Positions 45,468 through 54,192 of a stretch of 64,000 bases of DNA are shown here, piece after piece. The stretch is from assembly GCF_030730925.1 (NCBI RefSeq), contig NZ_JAVAMB010000006.1, positions 62,001 through 126,000 of the forward strand, given 5' to 3'. The notes below the pieces were generated by a model. That model made no database searches and was not told the DNA's origin. It was given only the letters and a program-made list of their open reading frames with translations. The first letter of the stretch is position 1. Every line of letters starts with the position of its first letter. Made by a program: the position numbers and the translations under genes. The DNA comes from Flavobacterium sp. DG2-3 (lineage in GTDB: Bacteria; Bacteroidota; Bacteroidia; Flavobacteriales; Flavobacteriaceae).

Positions 45468-46181
45468 CTATTCTTTCGTTACAACAATAGACGCCTTAAA
45501 TCCTGCGGCAAGATTGTCCCAGTAATCGTTTGTTACCAGATTGCCTTTATCATCGTAGACTTGTATTTCTGCGGTGTTTCCTCCTAGTGTACCTATATTT
45601 AAGGCTTCGAAATCTAATTTATTAAAACCTTGTCCGAGGTTAATTTTTACTTGCTGGAAATTGGAGTCTAATAAAAGTCGGTCGCGGATTACCTGATCAT
45701 TTGAAGATACTTTAACCAAATCGCCGTCGATAGCTCCAAAGTCTCGGAACTTCACTATAAAATATTCTGATTTGGTTTTAAAATCACCCAAAGAAATATT
45801 TCTCTTTACCAAAACACCACGGCCTTCTCGCAATCCTGCATCTTTTAAAGCTTTATCCAAATCTTTTTCCATTTTGGCTACGTAACGATCGCCAGGATTA
45901 GCAAAATCGGTCTCGGTAGACATGGTAAACTTGCTTTTTTCTTCTCCTATCTGAAATTTTGATTTTGGAGTTATAGTCGTATTTTCAAAAACGTTTGGTG
46001 TTTTAATACTCGGAACATCAAGCGTATTTGCCTGCGGATCTTTTACGTCAGGAATTGGAGTCTTTTTGGGCTTTGCAGTAAACTTTCCCCCAGGAATAGT
46101 TTTGAATTTAGTATTAAATTCGGCTTGGGCTGATACTGACAAAGCAGTAAAAAATAATATGAAAAATAAAATGTGCTTCAT
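45468..46181 (-). CDS. Exported hypothetical protein
   Basis: A 237-residue protein with a clear signal peptide (FFILFFTALSVSAQ). The first mature 60 residues are Pro/Lys/Thr-rich and probably disordered (TAKPKKTPIPDVKDPQANTL). Residues about 100-170 (YVAKMEKDLDKALKDAGLRE, VLVKRNISLGDFKTKSEYFI) and the tail (LNIGTLGGNTAEIQVYDDKG) look like a folded beta/alpha domain. I do not recognise the family. The pattern fits secreted proteins of unknown role common in Flavobacterium. The -33/-7 promoter at 46241-46272 supports its start. It converges on the lipoprotein gene across a repeat. Confidence 0.8.
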   Translation of the reverse strand: MKHILFFILFFTALSVSAQAEFNTKFKTIPGGKFTAKPKKTPIPDVKDPQANTLDVPSIKTPNVFENTTITPKSKFQIGEEKSKFTMSTETDFANPGDRYVAKMEKDLDKALKDAGLREGRGVLVKRNISLGDFKTKSEYFIVKFRDFGAIDGDLVKVSSNDQVIRDRLLLDSNFQQVKINLGQGFNKLDFEALNIGTLGGNTAEIQVYDDKGNLVTNDYWDNLAAGFKASIVVTKE

Positions 46182-46576
46182 TGAAAAAAGTATTATCGAA
46201 TCGGCTTTTTATGATTAATATAACCAAAAGTCCTGCTTCACAAAAATAGTATAATTAAGTTAGCTACTACAACTTTAGGAGTTTTATAACATTAAATTAA
46301 GCTAATTTTTGGAATCAAAAAACCTGCCAAAAGATGATTTTTCTGCGAAAAATTAAATTCCAAATTTTTAAATTCCAAATTCCAAAACTGAATATTCTAT
46401 TTGGCGTTGAAAATCAAATTTGCGTTCGCCTTTATTTAAAATTTAAAAAAATTAGTTTTTATCTGCGTTTTGCATTAGCAAATCCGTCTCATCTGCGTTC
46501 TATTCCAATATTTTGAAAATCAGCAGATTTTTCTTAACTTCAAGGCTTTATTTACCATTTATAAAATCATAAGGAA
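46182..46576. other. Divergent intergenic region
   Basis: 395 nt between the exported hypothetical gene and cbpA. It contains the promoter at 46241-46272, an AAATTCCAAATT-type low-complexity tract at about 46353-46387 (also seen at 49683-49770) and an ATCTGCGTTTTGCATTAGC block like the repeat at 3899-4024. I see no gene and no clear cbpA promoter. Confidence 0.6.
46241..46272 (-). promoter_or_regulatory. Promoter of the exported hypothetical gene
   Basis: Minus strand: -33 TTG at 46272-46270, 21 nt, -7 box TATTTTTG at 46248-46241, matching the Bacteroidota consensus. It lies 60 nt upstream of the ATG at 46181. Confidence 0.6.
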
Positions 46577-47494
46577 ATGGATTATATAGATTATTACAAA
46601 GTATTAGATGTAACGAAAGCTGCTACGGAAGCAGACATCAAAAAAGCATATAGAAAACTGGCCAGAAAATATCATCCCGATTTGAATCCGAATGATAAGG
46701 AAGCCGAAAAAAAATTCAAGGAAATAAATGAAGCTAATGAAGTTTTAAGCAATCCCGAAAATCGAAAAAAATACGACAAATACGGAAAAGACTGGAAACA
46801 TGCCGACGAGTTCGAAAAAGCAGGTTACGATCCGAATCAGCAGCAAAGCAGACAAAGCAGTTCTCAATATTCTGAAGGCGATTTTTCTGGTTTTGGCGGA
46901 GACTTTTCTGGAAGCGATTTTTCAGATTTTTTCAATTCGATGTATGGCGGCGGCGGAAGAAGCAGATCGCAGTCCAAATATAGAGGTCAGGATTTTAATG
47001 CCGAGCTGGAATTGGATCTTAAATCTGCTTACACTACACACAAACAAAATCTAACTGTAAACGGAAAAAATATCCGAATCACGATTCCTGCTGGTGTTGA
47101 AAACGGACAGATTATAAAAATTCCAAATCATGGTGGACCTGGTGTAAACGGAGGTCCAAACGGCGATTTGTATATCACTTTTAACATCTCGAATAATTCA
47201 GATTTTAAACGTGAAGGAAATAATTTGTATGCCGAAGCCCCGATTGATTTGTACACGGCAATTTTGGGCGGAGAAACTTACATCAATACTTTTGATGGAA
47301 AAGTAAAAATCAAGGTTCCAGCAGAAACTCAGCCCGGAACTAAGGTAAAACTGAAAGGAAAAGGATTTCCTGTTTACAAAAAAGAGAATCAATTTGGCGA
47401 TTTGTACATCACGTACACAATCAAAATTCCAACGAATCTGTCGGATAAAGAAAAAGAGTTATTTGAAGAATTAGCAAAACTAAGAAAGTCATGA
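46577..47494 (+). CDS. cbpA: DnaJ-like co-chaperone CbpA
   Basis: A 305-residue type II Hsp40 that delivers substrates to DnaK and stimulates its ATPase. J domain at about 1-70 with the HPD motif ([19 protein letters not shown]). A Gly/Phe- and Ser-rich linker follows ([16 protein letters not shown]). Then two C-terminal beta domains ([61 protein letters not shown]). The zinc-finger domain of DnaJ is absent, which together with the next gene identifies CbpA. Its stop overlaps the start of cbpM (ATGA overlap), so the pair is translationally coupled. Confidence 0.95.
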   Translation: MDYIDYYKVLDVTKAATEADIKKAYRKLARKYHPDLNPNDKEAEKKFKEINEANEVLSNPENRKKYDKYGKDWKHADEFEKAGYDPNQQQSRQSSSQYSEGDFSGFGGDFSGSDFSDFFNSMYGGGGRSRSQSKYRGQDFNAELELDLKSAYTTHKQNLTVNGKNIRITIPAGVENGQIIKIPNHGGPGVNGGPNGDLYITFNISNNSDFKREGNNLYAEAPIDLYTAILGGETYINTFDGKVKIKVPAETQPGTKVKLKGKGFPVYKKENQFGDLYITYTIKIPTNLSDKEKELFEELAKLRKS

Positions 47495-47796
47495 AAAACA
47501 GAAATTTAATCCAGATAAAACAGTTTTGTTTGTACCACGAAATTGAAAATACTTTTATAACCGAACTCCACAATTATGGTTTGATTCATATTGTTGTGGA
47601 AGAAAATGACGAATTTTTAGAACCAGAACAATTGCCAACCATAGAAAAAATGATTCGCATGCACTATGATCTCAAAATAAATCTGGAAGGAATTGATGCC
47701 ATTGCAAATCTTCTGAATAAAATTGAAGTCTTACAGCAGAATTTAAATACGGTTCAAAATAAGCTTCGCCTTTACGAAGAAAAACAAACCGATTAA
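47491..47796 (+). CDS. cbpM: Chaperone modulator CbpM family protein
   Basis: A 101-residue cytoplasmic protein of the MerR-like CbpM family that binds the J domain of CbpA and restrains it. The sequence [20 protein letters not shown] is the family core: in CbpM a (V)..(I)..(L)RL..DL.(I)NL(E)G(I) block follows a winged-helix region. [19 protein letters not shown] is the C-terminal coiled coil. The 4-nt overlap with cbpA and the following terminator confirm a two-gene operon. Confidence 0.9.
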   Translation: MKNRNLIQIKQFCLYHEIENTFITELHNYGLIHIVVEENDEFLEPEQLPTIEKMIRMHYDLKINLEGIDAIANLLNKIEVLQQNLNTVQNKLRLYEEKQTD

Positions 47797-47810
47797 CAAA
47801 TTAATATCAC

Positions 47811-47852
47811 AAAAAAGCTTGAATTTCTGAATTGATTTCAAGCTTTTTTTAA
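47811..47852 (+). terminator. Terminator of cbpA-cbpM
   Basis: Stem AAAAAAGCTTGAA / TTCAAGCTTTTTT, loop of about 14 nt, followed by T run, 14 nt past the cbpM stop. Confidence 0.88.
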
Positions 47853-47948
47853 TTCCTTTCAGGAGCATAATTCTTAAATTGCAGCATCTTAAAATTAACC
47901 TGAATTTGCTTTTAAAATCATACTGACAAATTCGCAAAAATTGTAAAA

Positions 47949-48329
47949 ATGAAAAGAGAAAACATCTTAACTGGATCTCCGTGGGAAGACAAAATGGGAT
48001 ATTGCCGAGCGGTAAGAATTGGCAACATCGTTGAAGTTTCTGGAACTGTAGCCATTGTTGACGGCGATAAAGTAAAAGCTGATGACGCTTACGCGCAAAC
48101 CTATAATATTTTGGAGCGAGTTGAAAAAGTTTTGGAAGATTTAAATGTGGGAATGAAAGATGTTATTAGAACTAGAATTTTCACTACCGATGTTTCTACT
48201 TTTGAAGAAGTGGCAAGAGCGCATTCTGCTTTTTTTAAAGATATAAAACCAACAACAGGATTTTATGAAATCAGCAAACTGGTTGCTCCAGAATATTTGG
48301 TTGAAATAGAATTTACAGCTGTTGTTTAG
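47949..48329 (+). CDS. RidA-family protein
   Basis: A 126-residue cytoplasmic trimeric enamine/imine deaminase-type protein of the YjgF/YER057c/UK114 family, which removes reactive 2-aminoacrylate-like intermediates. Characteristic parts: GYCRAVRIGNIVEVSGTVAI, ADDAYAQTYNILERVEKVLE, VIRTRIFTTDVSTFEEVARA with the active-site Arg, and the C-terminal LVAPEYLVEIEFTAV. It lacks the exact RidA hallmark GPYSQA-type N-terminus, so it belongs to a side branch of the family and its substrate may differ. The Glu in VEIE near the end corresponds to the catalytic Glu. It has its own transcript after the cbpM terminator. Confidence 0.9.
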   Translation: MKRENILTGSPWEDKMGYCRAVRIGNIVEVSGTVAIVDGDKVKADDAYAQTYNILERVEKVLEDLNVGMKDVIRTRIFTTDVSTFEEVARAHSAFFKDIKPTTGFYEISKLVAPEYLVEIEFTAVV

Positions 48330-48339
48330 ATTTTTTTTC

Positions 48340-48400
48340 GCCACGAATTCACGAATTATTTTATTCTACACTAATTTTATAAATTTGTGAATTCGTGGCT
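48340..48400. repeat. Inverted repeat before the ClC gene
   Basis: GCCACGAATTCACGAATT and its inverse AATTTGTGAATTCGTGGC, about 22 nt apart, between ridA-like and ClC genes. The left-arm word also occurs at about 60559. A TAAATTTG (-7-like) sequence at 48380-48387 lies in the right half. Confidence 0.8.
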
Positions 48401-48418
48401 AAATATTTTCACTCATTA

Positions 48419-49675
48419 ATGACTTCCCTAAATCCAAAACAATTACTGCTCGATATTCCTAAATGGATTGTTATTTGTGCATTAATAGGAATTCTTTCTG
48501 GCTCGGCTTCTGCTTTTTTCTTAGTTTCTTTAGAATGGGTTACGCAGTTTAGAATTCAGCACGAATGGATTGTGTGGCTTTTGCCTTTCGGTGGATTTCT
48601 GGTTGGTTTGAGTTATTATTATTGGGGAGAATCTGTTGCGAAAGGAAACAATCTTTTATTGGAAGAATACGAAAATCCTAAAAAAGTTATTCCGTTCAAA
48701 ATGGCGCCTTTAGTTCTTTTAGGAACACTGCTTACGCACTTGTTTGGGGGATCGGCGGGTCGAGAAGGAACTGCGGTACAAATGGGAGGCGCGATTGCCG
48801 ATCAGTTCACCAAATTATTCAAACTTGATAATCCAGAACGCAGAATTTTAATCATTCTCGGAATCAGCGCTGGTTTTGCTTCTGTTTTCGGAACTCCTTT
48901 GGCCGGTGCAATTTTCGCTTTAGAAGTTTTATATTTTAGTAAAATCAATTTCAAAAGCATTTTACTTTCTTTTCTAGTTGCTTATGCTGCTTATTTTACG
49001 GTAGAATTTTGGCAAATAAAACATACACATTACAGCATTCCAACAATTCCAGAACTTAGTTTAAACAACGTTTTTTATACTATAATTGTAGGCCTTCTTT
49101 CTGGCTTTGCTGCTTTATTATTCTCAAGAAGCACTCATTTCTGGGGATCTCTTTTTTCAAAAAACATTAAATATCCTCCGCTTCGTCCCGTAATTGGCGG
49201 AGTTATTTTAGCGATTGCTATTGCTGGTTTAGGTTTTACTAAATTTTCTGGATTGGGTGTTCCTGTAATTGTCGATTCCTTTTCAAATCCTAACCCGTGG
49301 TACGATTTTCTGCTTAAAATCTTATTTACTGGATTTACTTTAGGCGCTGGTTTTAAAGGCGGAGAAGTTACACCGCTCTTTTTTGTTGGCGCAACTTTAG
49401 GCAGTGCTTTGTCAACCGTTATTCCGATGCCGATTGCTCTTTTAGCCGGAATCGGATTTGTAGCCGTTTTTTCTGGCGCAACACACACTCCTATTGCCTG
49501 CACCATTATGGGAATGGAATTATTCGGAGTTGCTCCTGGAATCTTTATCGCAATTGCCTGTACGATTGCTTATTTTTCTTCGGGTTCTGTTGGAATTTAC
49601 AAATCACAGATTGTGAAAGGTGCGAAGTACAAGTTATATCAGAAGTTTCAGAAGAAAGAACTACAGAATTTATAA
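48419..49675 (+). CDS. ClC-family chloride channel / H+-Cl- antiporter
   Basis: A 418-residue inner-membrane protein with about ten hydrophobic segments. The ClC selectivity-filter motifs are visible: GGSAGREGTAVQMGGAIADQ holds the GREGP-like element with the gating Glu, and GFKGGEVTPLFFVGATLGS holds the GxFxP-like element. GTPLAGAIFALEVLYF is the family's third conserved motif. No CBS domains follow, so the protein is of the short bacterial type, probably involved in acid resistance or fluoride/chloride homeostasis. I could not decide between channel and antiporter. The start is the ATG at 48419; an in-frame earlier ATG at 48395 falls within the inverted repeat. Confidence 0.93.
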   Translation: MTSLNPKQLLLDIPKWIVICALIGILSGSASAFFLVSLEWVTQFRIQHEWIVWLLPFGGFLVGLSYYYWGESVAKGNNLLLEEYENPKKVIPFKMAPLVLLGTLLTHLFGGSAGREGTAVQMGGAIADQFTKLFKLDNPERRILIILGISAGFASVFGTPLAGAIFALEVLYFSKINFKSILLSFLVAYAAYFTVEFWQIKHTHYSIPTIPELSLNNVFYTIIVGLLSGFAALLFSRSTHFWGSLFSKNIKYPPLRPVIGGVILAIAIAGLGFTKFSGLGVPVIVDSFSNPNPWYDFLLKILFTGFTLGAGFKGGEVTPLFFVGATLGSALSTVIPMPIALLAGIGFVAVFSGATHTPIACTIMGMELFGVAPGIFIAIACTIAYFSSGSVGIYKSQIVKGAKYKLYQKFQKKELQNL

Positions 49676-50052
49676 AAAAAATAAAATTCCAATTTTTAAA
49701 TTCCAAATTCCAATATTTTATTCCGAAGCTTCCGTAGCAAATTCCAAATATTTTTAAATTCCAAATCCCAATTAATTTACATGAGCTTCAACGGATTAAA
49801 ATCCGTTGCTACAAAATACAGCGTTCCTAAGGAACTCAAACGTTCAAAAAAATCCGCGTCAATCAGCGTTTTCGCGATAGCGAATCTGCGTCATCTGCGT
49901 GCTAATTACATACAACAATTTAAAACCCAAATTCCATAATAGAAATGAACACTAAACAATCTGAACACTGATCACTTAAAAAAACTGACCACTAACCACT
50001 GAGATCTAAAAATATTTTCAGCATTACATTAAAAACTGTAAATTCGCACACT
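49676..50052. repeat. Gene-free repeat region upstream of nrnA
   Basis: 377 nt. A low-complexity AAATTCCAAATT tract runs from about 49683 to 49770. The perfect palindrome CAACGGATTAAAATCCGTTG lies at 49789-49808. A copy of the CAGCGTTTTCGCGATAGCGA repeat lies at about 49850-49902, and ACTGACCACTAACCACTGA-like words at about 49930-50006. TAAATTCG at 50039-50046 could be a weak -7 box. No gene is seen. Confidence 0.65.
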
Positions 50053-51060
50053 ATGAAAATACAAGATATTCAAGCGATTCAATTATTACTCGCCACCCCA
50101 AAGAAAATCGTCATAATTCCGCACAGAGGACCAGACGGTGATGCAATGGGATCTACGTTGGGTTTATACCATTTTTTAATACAAAACAATCATCAGGCAA
50201 CGGTAATTGCTCCGAATGATTTTCCTAATTTTTTAGCTTGGCTTCCAGGATCTGAAACGGTAAAAATTTTCGAGAAAGAAACCGAAATCTGTACACAGAT
50301 TTTAGAAGAAGCCGAAATAATTTTTACGCTTGATTTTAATGCTTTTCACCGTACAGGCGAAATGATGGAGAATGTTTTAGCAAAACTGAATGCTACTTTT
50401 ATCATGATCGATCATCATCAGAAACCTGATGATTATGCTGCTTATACTTATTCAGACACTTCATTCGGATCGACTTGTGAGATGGTTTATAATTTCATCG
50501 ATTTCTTAAACAAAAGAGAAGATATCGATAAAGACATTGCAACTTGCATCTACACAGGAATTCTTACTGATTCTGGTTCGTTTCGTTTTCCGGGAACAAC
50601 TGGAAACACGCACAGAATCATAGCCGAATTAATTGATTTAGGAGTCGAAAATACACAGATTCCTGTTTTGCTTTTCGATAATAGTTCTTTCAGCAGATTG
50701 CAGCTATTAGGGCGCGCTTTGCAAAACATGAAGATACTTGAAGATCATAAAACTTCGTATATGACGTTAACACAAGAAGAGCTAGATTCTTTTAATTATG
50801 TTAAAGGCGATACAGAAGGAATTGTTAATTATGGCTTAAGTATAAAAGATATTGTTTTTACTGCTATTTTTATCGAAAATAAAGAAGAAGGCATTATCAA
50901 GATTTCTTTCCGTTCACAAGGAGGTTTTGATGTGAATCAGTTTGCACGAGATCATTTCAATGGCGGCGGACACAGTAATGCAGCTGGCGGAAGATCGGAG
51001 GTTTCGATGGAAGAAACAGTAAATAAATTTGAAGATTTAGTAAAGAAACTAAAATTATAG
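50053..51060 (+). CDS. nrnA: DHH/DHHA1 phosphoesterase, NrnA-type
   Basis: A 335-residue cytoplasmic enzyme that degrades short RNA (nanoRNA, pApA) and dephosphorylates pAp. DHH motifs in order: IIPHRGPDGDAMGSTLGLYH (I), IIFTLDFNAFHRTGE (II), FIMIDHHQKPDDYA (III, the DHH itself) and ATCIYTGILTDSGSFRF (IV). The DHHA1 domain ends with the substrate loop HFNGGGHSNAAGG. Length is normal. It begins a run of codirectional genes (gldI and two isomerases); gldI starts 8 nt after its stop. This nrnA-gldI order is familiar from gliding flavobacteria. Confidence 0.94.
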   Translation: MKIQDIQAIQLLLATPKKIVIIPHRGPDGDAMGSTLGLYHFLIQNNHQATVIAPNDFPNFLAWLPGSETVKIFEKETEICTQILEEAEIIFTLDFNAFHRTGEMMENVLAKLNATFIMIDHHQKPDDYAAYTYSDTSFGSTCEMVYNFIDFLNKREDIDKDIATCIYTGILTDSGSFRFPGTTGNTHRIIAELIDLGVENTQIPVLLFDNSSFSRLQLLGRALQNMKILEDHKTSYMTLTQEELDSFNYVKGDTEGIVNYGLSIKDIVFTAIFIENKEEGIIKISFRSQGGFDVNQFARDHFNGGGHSNAAGGRSEVSMEETVNKFEDLVKKLKL

Positions 51061-51068
51061 TCCAAATC

Positions 51069-51725
51069 ATGAATAACCTAAAACTTAGCATTTACACTTT
51101 GCTTATTGCTGTTTTGTCAATCAGCTGTAAGCATCCTGAAGAAGCCAGAAGACCTATTTCAAGTGCTTCGGGAACATTCATGAAAAAATCGGCTGACCGA
51201 AACAAAAAATTAGTGGCAAATGAAGAAGATGTCATTAAAAAAATAATCAAAAGCAATCCGAAAGTAAAATATTATGCCACTCCAAAAGGCTATTGGTTTT
51301 GCTATGAAGAAAAAAATGCAACCGAAACTTTGGCTCCAAGAAAAGGCGATATCGCTTATTTTAATATGGAAGTGAAAGATATAAAAGGAAATGTCATTTA
51401 CTCCGAATCTGATCTTGGTCCACAAACCTATTATGTAGACAAACAAGACATTATGATGGGGCTTCGTGACGGAATTAAAAGAATGCACAAAAATGAAACT
51501 GTGACATTTTTATTCCCATCACATATGGCGTACGGATATCACGGTGACAACAAAAAAATTGGAACAAACGAATCTTTAATGGTTACTGTAACACTTAGAA
51601 ATTTTGTTCCAGATCCGGCTGCACCAACTGCAAAACCAGCAGCACAGCCTTCACAAACCGTAACACCAAAACCTGCCGCTGCAAAACCTGCGGCTCCAGC
51701 TAAAAAAGACACATTAACTCAATAA
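51069..51725 (+). CDS. gldI: Gliding motility-associated peptidyl-prolyl isomerase GldI
   Basis: A 218-residue FKBP-type prolyl isomerase lipoprotein required for gliding in Flavobacterium johnsoniae, presumably for folding secretion or motility proteins. Signal and lipobox: LLIAVLSISCKHPEE with Cys at about 20. The FKBP domain (about 80-180) has KGDIAYFNMEVKDIKGNVIY, GLRDGIKRMHKNETVTFLFP and SHMAYGYHG, as in FkpA/Mip-like proteins. The C-terminal 40 residues are Ala/Pro/Lys-rich and disordered (AAQPSQTVTPKPAAAKPA). The gene name follows from this type of sequence and its position after nrnA. Two isomerase fusions lie directly downstream. Confidence 0.9.
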   Translation: MNNLKLSIYTLLIAVLSISCKHPEEARRPISSASGTFMKKSADRNKKLVANEEDVIKKIIKSNPKVKYYATPKGYWFCYEEKNATETLAPRKGDIAYFNMEVKDIKGNVIYSESDLGPQTYYVDKQDIMMGLRDGIKRMHKNETVTFLFPSHMAYGYHGDNKKIGTNESLMVTVTLRNFVPDPAAPTAKPAAQPSQTVTPKPAAAKPAAPAKKDTLTQ

Positions 51726-51739
51726 AACAATATCTTAAA

Positions 51740-52816
51740 ATGAAAAAGAGTATTTTATTATTACTAATAGCCGTAAGCTCATTTTATTCTTGTAAAGACG
51801 ATCACAGTAATCTGCCAGATGGTTTATATGCCGATATCGAAACAAACAAAGGTCACATCATTGTAGAACTTGATTACAAAAAAGCGCCAATTACAGTTGC
51901 AAACTTTGTGACTCTTGCTGAAGGTAAGAACGAGTTTATAACGCATGAAGACCTTAAAAAGAAACCTTTTTTTGATGGTTTAAAATTTCATAGAGTTATC
52001 GAAAGTTTCATGATCCAGACTGGAGACCCATTAGGAACAGGTTCTGGAGATACTGGTTATAAATTTAAAGATGAATTCTCCGATTTAAAATTTGACAAAG
52101 CTGGAGTTTTAGCTATGGCCAATAACGGACCTGGAACAAACAGCAGCCAATTTTTCATTACGCATGTCGAAACTCCTTGGTTAGACGGAAAACATACTAT
52201 TTTTGGTCATGTTGTAGAGGCTAAAGATCAGGAAGTCGTAAACAAAGTAGTGCAAGGCGATAATATTGTTTCTGTAAAAATCATCAGAAATGGTGAAGCT
52301 GCAAAGAAATTTGATGCTGTAAAAGTATTCCACGATTATTTTGCTGACATTGCAAAAGAACAAAGTAAATATGCTGAAGTTCAAAAAGAAAAAGTAGCTT
52401 ATTATGCTTCTATTAAACCAAAAGCAACTAAAACAAACTCTGGTTTAGAATTTGTTATTACAGAAAAAGGTTCTGGTAAAAAACCAGCTATTGGAACTCA
52501 AATTTATATTTCTTATTCAGGATTTCTTGAAGATGGAACCTTATTTGATTCAAGCGTTGCTGATGTAAATAAAGCTTTTGGAAAATATGATGCTGCAAGA
52601 GCTGAACAAAACGGCTATCAGCCAATTCCGTTTCAGGCAGGAAAAAAAGATGGCCTAATTCCTGGTTTTATTGAAGGAATCGAGCAGCTTTCTTTTGGAG
52701 ATAAAGCAGTTTTATTTATCCCTTCTCATTTAGCTTATGGAGCAACTGGAGCTGGAGGGGTAATTCCGCCAAATGCGAACATCATTTTTGAGATTCAGTT
52801 ATTAGAGAAACCGTAA
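51740..52816 (+). CDS. Cyclophilin-FKBP fusion prolyl isomerase lipoprotein
   Basis: A 358-residue exported lipoprotein (LLIAVSSFYSCKDDHS) joining two unrelated prolyl isomerase folds. The cyclophilin domain spans about 28-195 (GHIIVELDYKKAPITVANFV, LKFHRVIESFMIQTGDPLGT, GVLAMANNGPGTNSSQFFIT, WLDGKHTIFGHVV). The FKBP domain spans about 245-358 (IYISYSGFLEDGTLFDSS, GLIPGFIEGIEQLSFGDKAV, HLAYGATGAGGVIPPNANI). Both active sites look intact: R, F, Q and W/H positions of the cyclophilin, and the Y, D, F, I and Y positions of FKBP. It is expected to help fold periplasmic or outer-membrane proteins. It follows gldI by 14 nt and is followed by a paralogue with the same domain plan. Confidence 0.93.
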   Translation: MKKSILLLLIAVSSFYSCKDDHSNLPDGLYADIETNKGHIIVELDYKKAPITVANFVTLAEGKNEFITHEDLKKKPFFDGLKFHRVIESFMIQTGDPLGTGSGDTGYKFKDEFSDLKFDKAGVLAMANNGPGTNSSQFFITHVETPWLDGKHTIFGHVVEAKDQEVVNKVVQGDNIVSVKIIRNGEAAKKFDAVKVFHDYFADIAKEQSKYAEVQKEKVAYYASIKPKATKTNSGLEFVITEKGSGKKPAIGTQIYISYSGFLEDGTLFDSSVADVNKAFGKYDAARAEQNGYQPIPFQAGKKDGLIPGFIEGIEQLSFGDKAVLFIPSHLAYGATGAGGVIPPNANIIFEIQLLEKP

Positions 52817-52848
52817 TTATTTAATCACAGACTTAAATTTAAATAATA

Positions 52849-53973
52849 ATGAAGTTTAAATTTCTTTTTTTATTCTGCCTAGCAGTAGTAAATATTCAGG
52901 CTCAAACTAAAAAGCCTGCTGCAAAACCAGCAGCAAAACCTACAACTAAAACAGCGGTTGCTGCAAATCCCGGCGACGGAATTTTTGCTACAATCTCTAC
53001 TACAAAAGGAGATATTGTTTTATCCTTAGAATATGTAAAAGCTCCTGTTACAGTGGCTAATTTTATCACTTTGGCAGAAGGTACAAATCCTAATGTAAAA
53101 GCATCTCTTAAAGGAAAACCATTTTATAACGGATTAAAATTCCACAGAGTTATTAATGACTTTATGATTCAAGGTGGTGATCCAGACGGAAATGGTTCTG
53201 GAGGTCCAGGATATTCATTTAAAGATGAATTTGTAGACGATTTAAAATTCGAAAAAGGCGGTGTTTTGGCAATGGCTAATTCTGGTCCAGCAACAAACGG
53301 AAGCCAATTTTTTATTACGCATAAAGACACTCCTTGGCTAAACGGAAAACATACTATTTTTGGCCATGTAGTTTCTGGAATGGACAATGTAAACAAAATT
53401 GTTCAGGACGATGTAATGACAAAAATTGTTATTACACGCAAAGGTGCTGCGGCAAAGAAGTTTGATGCTTTAAAAGTTTTAAGCGACGATGTAAAAAAAG
53501 AAGCTGCTAAAAAAGAAGAAGCTAAAAAAGTAGTAACGGCTAAAGCGGCTTATTTTAAAGACTTAAAAGCAAAAGCTACTGCAACTGCGACAGGTCTAAA
53601 ATATGTTGTTACACAAAAAGGAACTGGCGTTAAAGGTGCTGAAGGATCTAACATCTATTTTCACTACGCGGGATATTTTGAAGACGGTACCTTATTTGAC
53701 AGCAGCATGGCTCCAGTAGCAAAAGCATACGGAAAATATGATGCTAACAGAGATGCTCAAGGCGGATACAAAGCTTTTCCTTTTACAGTTGGTAAAAAAG
53801 AAGGAATGATTCCTGGTTTCATTGAAGCGTTAGATATGATGACAGACGGAGAAAAAGCAACTTTCTTCCTACCTTCAAACTTAGCTTATGGCGAAAAAGG
53901 TGCTGGCGGTGTAATTCCACCAAATGCGACTTTAGTTTTCGAAATTGAAACCTACCAAAATCAGCCTAAATAA
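52849..53973 (+). CDS. Cyclophilin-FKBP fusion prolyl isomerase, exported paralogue
   Basis: A 374-residue paralogue of the preceding gene with the same cyclophilin (about 45-215) plus FKBP (about 262-374) order: FHRVINDFMIQGGDPDGNGS, GVLAMANSGPATNGSQFFIT, YFHYAGYFEDGTLFDSSMAP, GMIPGFIEALDMMTDGEKAT and NLAYGEKGAGGVIPPNATLV. It differs by a plain signal peptide (LFCLAVVNIQAQ) in place of a lipobox, an Ala/Lys/Pro linker after it, and a Lys/Ala-rich hinge (KKEAAKKEEAKKVVTAKAAY). A soluble periplasmic version beside a lipid-anchored one suggests division of labour after tandem duplication. Last gene of the nrnA-gldI cluster, with a terminator after it. Confidence 0.93.
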   Translation: MKFKFLFLFCLAVVNIQAQTKKPAAKPAAKPTTKTAVAANPGDGIFATISTTKGDIVLSLEYVKAPVTVANFITLAEGTNPNVKASLKGKPFYNGLKFHRVINDFMIQGGDPDGNGSGGPGYSFKDEFVDDLKFEKGGVLAMANSGPATNGSQFFITHKDTPWLNGKHTIFGHVVSGMDNVNKIVQDDVMTKIVITRKGAAAKKFDALKVLSDDVKKEAAKKEEAKKVVTAKAAYFKDLKAKATATATGLKYVVTQKGTGVKGAEGSNIYFHYAGYFEDGTLFDSSMAPVAKAYGKYDANRDAQGGYKAFPFTVGKKEGMIPGFIEALDMMTDGEKATFFLPSNLAYGEKGAGGVIPPNATLVFEIETYQNQPK

Positions 53974-54004
53974 TTATAATAGAGAACATTTGTTCTTTAC
54001 CAAT

Positions 54005-54043
54005 AAAAGCCATCAGAATTATTTTTGATGGCTTTTCTCTTTT
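54005..54043 (+). terminator. Terminator of the gldI/isomerase cluster
   Basis: Stem AAAAGCCATCA / TGATGGCTTTT, loop of about 10 nt, followed by CTCTTTTT. It lies 31 nt beyond the stop of the second fusion gene. Confidence 0.87.
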
Positions 54044-54155
54044 TCGGCGTTTTCATTTTTTAAAGAATTCTTAATTCAAGACTTTAAAATTGAATTTTAT
54101 TATCATTAAATTACTATTTTCAACATAGTACGATGAAATCCTAAACAAAATAACT

Positions 54156-54163
54156 TACCTTTG
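54156..54163 (+). promoter_or_regulatory. -7 promoter element for the EamA gene
   Basis: TACCTTTG, perfect TAnnTTTG, 29 nt before the ATG at 54193. The -33 region has no TTG at the usual distance. Confidence 0.55.
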
Positions 54164-54192
54164 CCGGCTAATTTTTTTAAAACAGATAATTT

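Noticed and set aside
46334..46516. 60-codon plus-strand reading upstream of cbpA
   Set aside because: It is made of the AAATTCCAAATT tract and part of a dispersed repeat; no support as a gene.
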